The notes under the pieces were generated by a model. The model had not been told where the DNA came from, did no database searches, and saw nothing but the letters and a program-made list of their open reading frames with translations. DNA of 64,000 bases, taken from Kutzneria viridogrisea. GTDB lineage: Bacteria; Actinomycetota; Actinomycetes; Mycobacteriales; Pseudonocardiaceae. Where the stretch lies: contig JACJID010000002.1 in NCBI GenBank assembly GCA_014138725.1, positions 758,001-822,000 on the forward strand, written 5' to 3'. The stretch's first letter is position 1, and every line of letters starts with the position of its first letter. The position numbers and the translations under genes are program-made. Positions 1 to 8,749 of the stretch are shown here, piece by piece.

Positions 1-408
1 GAGCGCGAGGTCGGCGAGATCGCGCCAGCCCAGCGCGTCCAGGATCGCGTCCTGGGTCGGCCGGGCGAAGCCGGTGGTGAACGCGACCTTCACGCCCCTC
101 GCACGCAGCCCGCGAATCGCCTGCTCGGCGCCGGGCACCGGCTCACACAGCCCCTGCCCCACCAGCCGCGAGTACGCCTGTTCGAAGGCGGAGTTCGCTT
201 GCTGGGCAAGGTCTTCCGCCAGCAGGGCGCGGAACACCACGATCTTGGACTGGCCCATGGTGGCCCGCACGTGTGCGAGCATGTCCGGGAATCGATCGTC
301 CCGTTCGGACACTCCGACCGCGCCGATCGCCTCGGTGAACGCCCGCTCGACCAGGCCGTCGTCGGCGACAGTGGTACCCGCCATGTCCAGCACTGCCAAG
401 CTAATCAC
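1..408 (-). CDS. HAD-superfamily phosphatase, phosphonatase-like (3' end outside window)
   Basis: 136 codons are visible, from a GTG start at 408 to the window edge, so the C-terminal part is missing. The N-terminus reads VISLAVLDMAGTT, the HAD motif I in its phosphonoacetaldehyde-hydrolase-like form (nucleophilic Asp, then AGTT). The motif II threonine pair lies in AFTTGF near residue 110. The GTG start overlaps the stop of the upstream FAD oxidase (GTGA), so the two genes are translationally coupled. From family knowledge, this PhnX-like group (TIGR03351 in my memory) travels with a DadA-like FAD oxidase (TIGR03364) and is proposed to cleave the C-P bond of an aldehyde made by oxidative deamination of an aminophosphonate. 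The substrate is inferred. A generic HAD phosphatase is the alternative. Confidence 0.8.
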   Translation of the reverse strand, partial: MISLAVLDMAGTTVADDGLVERAFTEAIGAVGVSERDDRFPDMLAHVRATMGQSKIVVFRALLAEDLAQQANSAFEQAYSRLVGQGLCEPVPGAEQAIRGLRARGVKVAFTTGFARPTQDAILDALGWRDLADLAL

Positions 409-1532
409 AGCCCAAGCTCCTCTGCCGTGCGTTCCGCGATCGCGGGCGAACAGGTCATGCCGCGCCCACCGGGTCCGGTGATCAGCACGGCGTTGTCGGC
501 AACTCGTTGCCGGTGCACGACTTCCGAGGTGTCCACGCACTGGGCGTAGACCCCGGCCCAGCGCCGTCGCACGGCGGGCAGCGGGCGGCCGAGGATCGAC
601 TCGGCGACCTCGACCAGGTGCCGGTACGGCTCCTCGACCACGTCGAATCCGTACGGCTCCTCGTACTCGTGCGTGTCGCCGATTGTCAGCGAACCGTCAA
701 GCCGTTGTACCACAAGCAGTTGCATCTTGTGCTCGGCGGCGACGGGCGGCTGCGGCTGCACCCGGTTGAGCTCGTCCAGCGCCGCGCCGCGGTAGGCCGG
801 GTAGTAGCGGAAGCTGTCCCCGTCGGCCACCGAGGTGCTGAGCCGGAACTCGGCGGGTACCGTCTGCATCATCTGCAACCGCACACGCCGCACCGGCACG
901 GCACCGGCGATTTCGCGCACCAACCCGCCCAGCGCTGCCCCGGTGCACAGCAGCACGAGGTCGGCCTCGTGCACCTCGCCGTGGTCGTCACGAACCCCGT
1001 TGGACAGCAAGGCCCGCACCTCGCGACCGGGTACGAAGCGGTACCGCCCGCTGGCGGCGAGGTGCTGCCGCAGCGCGGGTTGGGCCAGCCGCGGCTCGAC
1101 GGCCGCGTCCCGCTGGCACCACAACGCGCCAAGCGAGTCACCGGCCAACGCCGGGTTGACCTCGCGGACCTCGTTGGCCCCCAACAGGACCAGCCCGCGA
1201 CGCCGCGCGTCGGCCGCGGCGGCCACCTGTTTGGCCACCGCCAACTCGGCCTCGCTGCGTACGACCGTGAGCGAGCCGTTCGGCCGGAAGCCGATGCCGC
1301 CGACCTGCTCGCCGATCTCCTGCCACAGCTCACGCGCGCGTAACGCGGTGTCCAACTCCTCGCCCGCGGCTCGCCCGCCGACCCAGACCAGACCGAAGTT
1401 GCGCACCGAGGCGCCACGGGCCTCCAGTTCGCGTTCAACCTGCACAACCTCATGGCCGCGCCGCACGGCCTGCCACGCGTGCATGGTGCCCAGCACGCCG
1501 CCACCCACGATCAGAACTCGCACGGTCACCAC
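405..1532 (-). CDS. FAD-dependent amine oxidoreductase of the phosphonate-linked DadA-like group (TIGR03364 type)
   Basis: 375 residues. The N-terminus has a Rossmann FAD-binding motif, VLIVGGGVLG, followed by an acidic strand end near residue 35 (VVQVERE). The C-terminal GPGGRGMT segment is the second dinucleotide-contacting region of DAO-fold enzymes. There is no signal peptide, so the protein should be cytoplasmic. It is the first gene of a two-gene operon and overlaps the HAD phosphatase by 4 bp. That pairing is the main evidence for a role in aminophosphonate oxidation (deamination to a phosphono-aldehyde, then HAD cleavage). No phosphonate transporter is visible, but the operon runs off the window. 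A sarcosine or D-amino-acid oxidase with another substrate is possible. Confidence 0.8.
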   Translation of the reverse strand: MVTVRVLIVGGGVLGTMHAWQAVRRGHEVVQVERELEARGASVRNFGLVWVGGRAAGEELDTALRARELWQEIGEQVGGIGFRPNGSLTVVRSEAELAVAKQVAAAADARRRGLVLLGANEVREVNPALAGDSLGALWCQRDAAVEPRLAQPALRQHLAASGRYRFVPGREVRALLSNGVRDDHGEVHEADLVLLCTGAALGGLVREIAGAVPVRRVRLQMMQTVPAEFRLSTSVADGDSFRYYPAYRGAALDELNRVQPQPPVAAEHKMQLLVVQRLDGSLTIGDTHEYEEPYGFDVVEEPYRHLVEVAESILGRPLPAVRRRWAGVYAQCVDTSEVVHRQRVADNAVLITGPGGRGMTCSPAIAERTAEELGL

Positions 1533-1585
1533 CGTAACACGTGGACTAGAGCAGTTATCAATCCGTTACCAAGGAGAATCACCGC

Positions 1586-3916
<2,331 letters not shown>

Positions 3917-3933
3917 CGCGGAACTGCCTCACC

Positions 3934-3974
3934 CGCCCGAGTCGGCGAGCCCGCTGTGCTCGCCGACTCGGGCG
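3934..3974 (+). terminator. Rho-independent-type hairpin after tex
   Basis: A perfect 16-bp stem (CGCCCGAGTCGGCGAG / CTCGCCGACTCGGGCG) surrounds a 9-base loop, 18 bp after the tex stop. There is no clear T-run, as is usual in very GC-rich actinomycetes. Confidence 0.8.
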
Positions 3975-4075
3975 GTGCGGCTTGTGGTCCAGCCACCACT
4001 GCGCGATGAGCAGCGGCACCGTTCAGCCCAGCCAGGTCGTGATGCCGCCGATCGTCTCCCGGCCGGGCACCGCTA

Positions 4076-4247
4076 GCGCTGTGGCGAACGCGCATGGGCC
4101 GCCTCATCGAGGCCGAGCGCTTCCCCGCGCTGACCGACCTCCGGCACGTTCGACCAGCGCCCGAACGAGGACACCGGCTTCGAGTTCGGCTTCAACCGCA
4201 TGTTCGACAGCGTCGAACCGCTCACCCAGTCGCGCCCGGCCCGCTGA
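4076..4247 (+). pseudogene. Remnant of a TetR-family regulator (C-terminal ligand-binding end only)
   Basis: From 4076 the plus strand encodes LWRTRMGRLIEAERFPALTD. After a one-frame shift near 4140 it continues as GTFDQRPNEDTGFEFGFNRM and ends FDSVEPLTQSRPAR-stop at 4247. The pattern RFPAL followed by GxFD, FEFGxxRxxDxxE and a short basic end is typical of the C-terminus of TetR proteins with a TetR_C_1-type domain. The HTH half is absent, an in-frame stop lies at 4073, and the frame is broken, so this is a decayed fragment. Its last 26 bp overlap the end of the convergent GntR gene. The preceding 100 bp (3975-4075) contain nothing I can identify with confidence. Confidence 0.6.
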
Positions 4248-5004
4248 GCTGCGTCACGAAGCTGAACCGGTCGCCGCGGTAGAGCGCCCGCACGCGCTCC
4301 ACCGGCTCGCCCGCGCCATCGCGGGACACGCGGTGGACCAGCAGCATCGGCGTGGCCGGGTTGGTGCCGATGAGCAGCGCCTCGCGGGGTGTGGCGAGCA
4401 CGGTCTCCAGCCGCTCGTCGGCGTGCACGAGCACGACACCGAGTTCGTCGCGCAGACACGCGTAGAGCGAGGTCTCCGGGTCGAACACGTCGAGCAGTTC
4501 GGGGAAGCGCCGGGCGGACAGGTAGGTCGACTCCAGGCCGACCCGCTCCTCGTCGGCCAGCAGCACGCGCTCGATGTGGATCACCGGGTCGCCGGGCTCG
4601 ATGCGCAGGTCGGCGGCCAGCCGCCGGTCCGAGGGCAGGTGCTCACGGGTGATGAGGTACCGGCCCGGCCGCACGCCCTGGGCCCGCATGCCCTCGGTAT
4701 AGCTGACCAGCGCCAGCGGCTGCACGAGCTTGGGTGGCGCGACGAACGTGCCCGCGCCCTGCCGGCGCACGAGCTTGCCCTCCAGCACGAGCTCGCTCAC
4801 GGCCTGCCGGAACGTCACCCGGGACACCTCGAACCGCTCGGCCAGCTCGCGCTCCGAGGGCAGCACGGCCCCTTCGCCCAGCTCCTGGACCAGTGCCAGC
4901 AACTGGGTCTTGACCGCGTAGTAGCGGGGGATCCTGCCGTGCTCGGGAATACCGGCGCGGACCGGCTCACCGGCGAGGTGGGGCGGAACTGACACCTCCG
5001 ACAC
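4222..5004 (-). CDS. GntR-family transcriptional regulator, HutC/UTRA subfamily
   Basis: 260 residues. The winged HTH lies at residues 25-95, with the signature PSERELAERFEVSRVTFRQA and the wing LVRRQGAGTFVA. A UTRA effector domain fills the rest (LITREHLPSDRRLAADLRIE, then VIHIERVLLADEERVGLEST). HutC-type members often respond to sugars, GlcNAc-6-phosphate or amino acids. The ligand here is unknown because the neighbours are another regulator (TetR, 13 bp upstream, same strand) and the tex terminator region. It may sit in an operon with the TetR gene. Confidence 0.9.
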   Translation of the reverse strand: MSEVSVPPHLAGEPVRAGIPEHGRIPRYYAVKTQLLALVQELGEGAVLPSERELAERFEVSRVTFRQAVSELVLEGKLVRRQGAGTFVAPPKLVQPLALVSYTEGMRAQGVRPGRYLITREHLPSDRRLAADLRIEPGDPVIHIERVLLADEERVGLESTYLSARRFPELLDVFDPETSLYACLRDELGVVLVHADERLETVLATPREALLIGTNPATPMLLVHRVSRDGAGEPVERVRALYRGDRFSFVTQLSGPGATG

Positions 5005-5016
5005 CCTACCGACCGG

Positions 5017-5628
5017 TCACCGGCACCGAGCCTGGACGAGCAGCACGGCGGCGAGTTCGGCCGAGGAGTAGGTGGCGGCCAGCCGCTGGTAGCTCTCCGC
5101 CGACAGCGAGGCGAGCAGCACCTCGGCTCGCAGCCCCGGCTGTTCCAGCTTCAACTCCTCGAACAGGTGCACCAGGTGCTGGCGCCAGAACTGGTACGAG
5201 CCGGTGCCGAAGCGCGCGCCGACCGAGTTGCGCTCGGAGATCAGCACCAGGTCCGCGTTGACGTCCAGGAACGCGCAGTAGGCGCGAATGAACGCCTGGA
5301 GCCGCATGGTCGGCCCCGCGCCCGGCCCCAGCGGCGGGCGTCCCGACAGGATCTCGGACTGCAGGCGGCGCTCCTGCTCGTCCAGCAGTGCGATCGCCAG
5401 GCCGCCCTTGTCCCCGAAGCGGCGGTACAGGGTGCCCTTGCCGACCCCGGCCGCTGCGGCGATGTCGTCCATCGAGACGTTCGCCTCGCCCCGCTCGGTG
5501 AACAGCCGCCGGGCAGCTGCCAGCACTTTGCGGCGGTTCCGGGCCGCGTCGGCCCGCTCGGTCACCTCAGGCTGCCCCACCAGTGGCAGCTCCATCCCGG
5601 GTCGCGGCATATCCGGACTGTAGTCCAC
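5017..5628 (-). CDS. TetR/AcrR-family transcriptional regulator
   Basis: 203 residues from GTG 5628. An ATG at 5610 (197 residues) is equally plausible, because a 14-bp palindrome (5614-5627) would then lie immediately upstream of the start as an autoregulatory operator. The HTH is at residues 30-75 (RRLFTERGEANVSMDDIAAA, GVGKGTLYRRFGDK). The rest is an all-helical ligand domain of the type with LxAFIRAYCAFLD. It faces a 700-bp region containing at least three palindromes close to its promoter and a long periodic array further on, leading to an F420-dependent oxidoreductase operon. Regulation of that divergent operon is inferred. The C-terminus (AAVLLVQARCR) is ordinary. Confidence 0.9.
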   Translation of the reverse strand: MDYSPDMPRPGMELPLVGQPEVTERADAARNRRKVLAAARRLFTERGEANVSMDDIAAAAGVGKGTLYRRFGDKGGLAIALLDEQERRLQSEILSGRPPLGPGAGPTMRLQAFIRAYCAFLDVNADLVLISERNSVGARFGTGSYQFWRQHLVHLFEELKLEQPGLRAEVLLASLSAESYQRLAATYSSAELAAVLLVQARCR

Positions 5629-5697
5629 CTACCCCCGCGACAAAGCGGACCGCAGTCCGCTAAGCTCGGCGACATGAGCAAATCGGACCACGGTCCG
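5614..5697. promoter_or_regulatory. Candidate TetR operators: three palindromes at the tetR promoter
   Basis: Three copies of a dyad GGAC-N4-6-GTCC lie at the 5' end of the TetR gene: 5614-5627 (CGGACTGTAGTCCA), 5645-5660 (GCGGACCGCAGTCCGC, perfect 6-bp arms) and 5684-5697 (CGGACCACGGTCCG). Location at the regulator start plus dyad symmetry suggest TetR binding. This is inference. The same motif then recurs 13 times in the periodic array downstream. Confidence 0.55.
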
Positions 5698-5732
5698 CTT
5701 ATGGTGCGACCGGGTCCCACCCGACCTGTCAT

Positions 5733-5775
5733 GAAGGTGCCGTTCAGGACATTGAACGTCCCAAAGGGCACCTTC
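5733..5775. repeat. Dispersed hairpin element, GAAGGTGCC class
   Basis: Arms GAAGGTGCC (5733-5741) and GGCACCTTC (5767-5775) enclose an inner stem GTTCA/TGAAC. It is a degenerate relative of the perfect hairpins at 47671-47727 and 59962-60014, which share the core GAAAGTGCCGT. It lies between the TetR promoter and the palindrome array. Confidence 0.6.
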
Positions 5776-5832
5776 GCGGCAGTCAAGCCACACGGAGCCG
5801 ACCTTGAAACCCAGCCAGTGCCCGCCCCGGAT

Positions 5833-6304
5833 CGGATCACGGTCCGGATGTCGCCCACGATCGAGCGAAGCGGACTTCGGTCCGCACACAGACGGGGCGC
5901 AGACCAACCGGACTGCGGTCCGAACGCCGCTGGGCGGGCGCGGGCCAACTGGACCACGTTCCGAAAACGACCCAGGAGCGGGCCAACCCGACCACGGTCC
6001 TTAGACCGCTGGGCGCGCGGGCCAACCGGACCGCAGTCCGAAGACGGCTGGGGTGCGGCCACCTGGACCGCAGTCCGAACACCGTTGGGGGTGCGGATCA
6101 ACCGGACCGCGACCCAAAGACGGCCGGAGCCCGGGCAACTGGACCGCAGTCCGAAGACGGCTGGCCCCTGGGCCAACCGGACTTCGGTCCGAAGACAGCC
6201 GAGACCCGGGCAACCGGACCGCAGTCCGAACACAGGCGCACCCCGAGCCAACCGGACTTCGGTCCGGAACGTGCACCGTACAGACGAAAGCGGACTTCGG
6301 TCCG
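5833..6304. repeat. Tandem array: 13 copies of a 14-bp palindrome with a 38-bp period
   Basis: Copies of CGGACYDCGGTCCG-type dyads start at 5833, 5871, 5909, 5950, 5989, 6027, 6064, 6103, 6140, 6178, 6215, 6253 and 6291. Spacing is 37-41 bp, usually 38. The 24-bp spacers are also related (AAGACGGCTGG, then CGGGCCAAC), so the whole 38-bp unit was duplicated. Most copies are CGGACCGCAGTCCG or CGGACTTCGGTCCG. 5950, 5989 and 6103 have decayed arms. The last copy ends 20 bp before the start codon at 6324. No start codon with a ribosome site opens a convincing gene here. The dyad is the same as at the tetR start, so the array may bind that regulator. Confidence 0.85.
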
Positions 6305-6323
6305 ACGAGGGAGGAGGACGGGC

Positions 6324-6785
6324 ATGGCGGATCTGGACACAGTGCGGGAACTGGCCAGCCAGGAGCATTGGCTCGCAGTGCTGGTGACCACCAAGCGGAA
6401 CGGCGAGCCGGGCGTGTCGCTGGTCAACGCGGGAGTGCTGCCACACCCGGTGACGGGTGAGCCGGTGGTGGCCTTCGTGGCGAGGGGCCGCACGGCGAAG
6501 CTGACGAACCTGCGGGCGAATCCGCGGGCGACGTTGGTGTTCCGAGCAGGCTGGGAGTGGGTGGGCGTCACGGGCCCGGTGGAACTGGCGGGGCCGGACG
6601 ACCAGTTGCCGGGCACGGACCTGCCGGGGCTGCTCCGGGACGTCTACCACGCGGCGGGCGGCAGGCACTCGGACCTGGCCGCCTACGACCGCGAGATGGT
6701 CGCCGACCGACGGACCGCCGTCCTGCTGCGTCCGGTCAAGTTCTCCAGCAACCCACCCGGCACGGATCACGAGGAGCACGCATGA
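6324..6785 (+). CDS. PPOX-class F420-dependent oxidoreductase (Rv1155-like)
   Basis: 153 residues from ATG 6324, with GGGAGGAGG upstream at 6308-6316. The split beta-barrel flavin-type fold is indicated by WLAVLVTTKRNGEPGVSLVN at residues 16-35 and by RGRTAKLTNLRANPRATLVF in the cofactor-phosphate-contacting strand around residues 55-75. Small TIGR03618-type proteins like this bind F420 rather than FMN. The substrate is unknown. It is the first gene of a tight operon: its stop overlaps the DsbA-like start (ATGA), which in turn overlaps the metallo-hydrolase. It lies just downstream of the palindrome array and is probably controlled by the TetR protein. A classical PNP oxidase is unlikely at this length. 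Confidence 0.85.
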   Translation: MADLDTVRELASQEHWLAVLVTTKRNGEPGVSLVNAGVLPHPVTGEPVVAFVARGRTAKLTNLRANPRATLVFRAGWEWVGVTGPVELAGPDDQLPGTDLPGLLRDVYHAAGGRHSDLAAYDREMVADRRTAVLLRPVKFSSNPPGTDHEEHA

Positions 6786-7450
6786 GCAGGCCAGTCGTCA
6801 CACCGGGCACCATCCAGGTCTGGTCGGACCTGTTGTGCCCCTTCGCCTACGTGGCACTGCACCGGCTCGCCGCGGCGCGGGACCGCCTCGGGCTCACCGA
6901 ACGGGTGCGGCTGGACCACCACACGTTCGCGCTGGAGTTGTTCAACGGCCCGCACTCCCGGCCGGGCACGGACACGGAGGCGGTGGGCCTGGGCCAGATC
7001 GAGCCGGGTGCGGGCTTCCGGGTGTGGACAGCGCCGGAGTGGACGTATCCCTCGACGGTGTTGTTGGCGGCGGAGGCGGTGCACGCGGCGAAGGCGCAGG
7101 GGCTCGGCGCGTCGGAGGACCTGGACCTGGCGCTGCGCCGGGCGTTCTGGACGCGGTCCCGGTCGATCGGCCACCGCGAGGTGATCCTTGACGTGGCGCG
7201 GGAAACCGGCACGGTGGACGTGGCGGAGCTGGCCGCGGCGCTGGACTCGGGGACCAGCCGCGCCGCGGTGATGGCGGACCACGAGGTGGCCGGGTCCGAG
7301 GTGGTGCAGGGCAGTCCGCACCTGTTCCTCGCGGACGGCACGGATCTGCACAACCCCGGCATCACCGTGCACTGGGAAGGCCCGTGGGCGGCCGGTTTCC
7401 CGGTGGTGGACAAGGATGATCGGAGCTGGCTGACCGAGGTGCTGGGGTGA
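6782..7450 (+). CDS. DsbA-family (thioredoxin-fold) oxidoreductase/isomerase, FrnE-like
   Basis: 222 residues starting at ATG 6782, overlapping the previous stop by 4 bp. The N-terminus IQVWSDLLCPFAYVAL is the beta-alpha motif of DsbA/2-hydroxychromene-2-carboxylate isomerase folds, where CPFAY replaces CxxC, leaving one cysteine. The helical insertion includes WTYPSTVLLAAEAVHAAKAQ, and the C-terminal cis-Pro region is VVQGSPHLFLADG (residues 178-190). No signal peptide is present, so it is cytoplasmic. With a single active-site Cys it is more likely a glutathione/mycothiol-type transferase, isomerase or reductase than a disulfide oxidase. Co-translation with an F420 enzyme and a glyoxalase-II-like hydrolase suggests a small detoxification pathway, which is inferred. 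Confidence 0.85.
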   Translation: MSRPVVTPGTIQVWSDLLCPFAYVALHRLAAARDRLGLTERVRLDHHTFALELFNGPHSRPGTDTEAVGLGQIEPGAGFRVWTAPEWTYPSTVLLAAEAVHAAKAQGLGASEDLDLALRRAFWTRSRSIGHREVILDVARETGTVDVAELAAALDSGTSRAAVMADHEVAGSEVVQGSPHLFLADGTDLHNPGITVHWEGPWAAGFPVVDKDDRSWLTEVLG

Positions 7451-8121
7451 GGATCGACCGGGTGGCGGTGGGGCCGCTGCACACCAACTGCTGGGTGCTG
7501 GCCGACAGCGGGCAGGCGCTGGTGCTGGATCCGGGCGACGAGCCGGAGGCGGTGCGGGCGGCGGTCGAGGGCCTGGAGGTGATCGGCGTGGCGCTCACCC
7601 ACGCGCACGCCGATCACGTGCTGGCGCTGGAAGTCCTGGACGCACCGGTGCTGGGCCACCCGGCGGAACAGGCCGTCTGGCGTCACGAACTGGCGCACCT
7701 GGCTCAGCACGGGTACTTCGACGCGGGCACCGCGACCGAGGAGCTGCTAACAGCGGGAACGCCACTGGCGCCAGTGCCGGAAGTCCCTTTGTGGCAGGGC
7801 GAGTTCGACCGGGTACTCGGCGAGGGCGACCGGATCACCTTGGGGAGCCAGGAAGTCCGGGTGCTGCACACACCGGGGCACACACCGGGCGGACTGAGTT
7901 ACGCGGTACCGGGCCACTTGTTCACCGGGGACACGCTCTTTCCCGGTGGCCCGGGGCTGACCGGCTGGCCGCTGTCGGACTTCGACACGATCATCGGCTC
8001 GGTGCGCCGACTGCTCAGGGAATTCCCCGGCGACACACTGGTCCATCCGGGTCATGGCGCGAACACCACGATCGGGCAAGAACTCCCACACCTGGAGCAA
8101 TGGCGGCAACGCGGCTGGTGA
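7447..8121 (+). CDS. Metallo-beta-lactamase-fold hydrolase (glyoxalase II-like)
   Basis: 224 residues. GTG 7447 overlaps the preceding stop (GTGA). Zinc ligands are all visible: THAHADH (residues 55-61), HTPGHTPGG (about 139-147), FTGDTLFPGG (about 158-167) and VHPGHGANT near residue 197. This matches the GloB/YcbL group of hydrolases that cleave thioesters of glutathione or other low-molecular-weight thiols. In an actinomycete the thiol would probably be mycothiol, by inference. It ends the operon, with 94 bp to the next gene. The short length (no C-terminal glyoxalase II helical domain) favours the YcbL-like single-domain type. Confidence 0.92.
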   Translation: MRIDRVAVGPLHTNCWVLADSGQALVLDPGDEPEAVRAAVEGLEVIGVALTHAHADHVLALEVLDAPVLGHPAEQAVWRHELAHLAQHGYFDAGTATEELLTAGTPLAPVPEVPLWQGEFDRVLGEGDRITLGSQEVRVLHTPGHTPGGLSYAVPGHLFTGDTLFPGGPGLTGWPLSDFDTIIGSVRRLLREFPGDTLVHPGHGANTTIGQELPHLEQWRQRGW

Positions 8122-8215
8122 CCACCCGTACGGCGGAAGGGGTCCGGGCCCACGCAGCCGTGGATCGTGCTTGACTGGCCCACGCATGCCCGGACGGATC
8201 GCTGGGAGGCACTTG

Positions 8216-8749
8216 GTGGTCGAGCTGACGGTGGCGGCGGTGGCCGTCACGGTGGTGAACGAGGGGATCAAGTTCCTCTACAACCAGGTCACCGAGGCGG
8301 TGCGGCGCTGGCGTGAGCGCGCGCAGGAGGCCCCGCCGCAGATCGAGCCGCCCGAGGAGGTCTTCGAACCGGGCCTTGCCGGTGCGCGGATCGACCCGGC
8401 CGCGCTGCCCCGGCACGAGCAGCGGGTGGACGAGCTCATCGCCCAGTTGGCTCCCTATGCCTTGGCGGGCAGGGAGATCACCGCTGCCGACCCCGGCGCG
8501 CTGGAACTCGCCGACGCGCTGCGGGTGCTGGTGGAGGAGCTGACCGGGCGCCGCATCACCTTCCGGGGAGAACGACGCGAGGGCGAGGTGCGGCTGCACG
8601 GGATCGCCGCGGCCGACCACGTGGACGGGGCGCTGCGCGGGGTGCGGGTGGCGAAGGTGCGCGGCGGCACGGTACTGGGCGAGGCGCGGGCGGGCCGAGT
8701 GGGCGCCACGGGCAGCGTTGCCGGAGTGGAGGCCAACGAGGTCGGATGA
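8216..8749 (+). CDS. Small protein coupled to the NACHT-WD40 gene, unknown function
   Basis: 177 residues from GTG 8216, placed 7 bases after GGGAGG (8204-8209). TTG 8213 is an alternative. Residues 1-35 form a hydrophobic-to-amphipathic helix (ELTVAAVAVTVVNEGIKFLY) that may anchor or oligomerise. A Pro/Glu-rich linker follows, then a helical stretch rich in Leu/Glu (residues 65-110). The C-terminus is a run of short beta-like segments rich in Gly and Val (VRVAKVRGGTVLGEARAGRV). Its stop overlaps the start of the NACHT-WD40 gene (ATGA at 8746), so the two are made together. I recognise no catalytic motif. By analogy with actinobacterial NLR-like loci it may be a partner or effector-adaptor of the ATPase, which is inference only. 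Confidence 0.75.
   Translation: MVELTVAAVAVTVVNEGIKFLYNQVTEAVRRWRERAQEAPPQIEPPEEVFEPGLAGARIDPAALPRHEQRVDELIAQLAPYALAGREITAADPGALELADALRVLVEELTGRRITFRGERREGEVRLHGIAAADHVDGALRGVRVAKVRGGTVLGEARAGRVGATGSVAGVEANEVG

Noticed and set aside
3975-4075. Minus-strand remnant resembling a membrane protein end (PGRETIGGITTWLG, stop, TVPLLIAQWWLDHK)
   Set aside because: The similarity is short, interrupted by a stop, and could not be tied to any family by eye.
5833-6304. Possible CRISPR array (regular 38-bp period)
   Set aside because: The repeated element is only 14 bp and the intervening 24 bp are themselves similar from unit to unit, whereas CRISPR spacers are unique. No cas genes are nearby.
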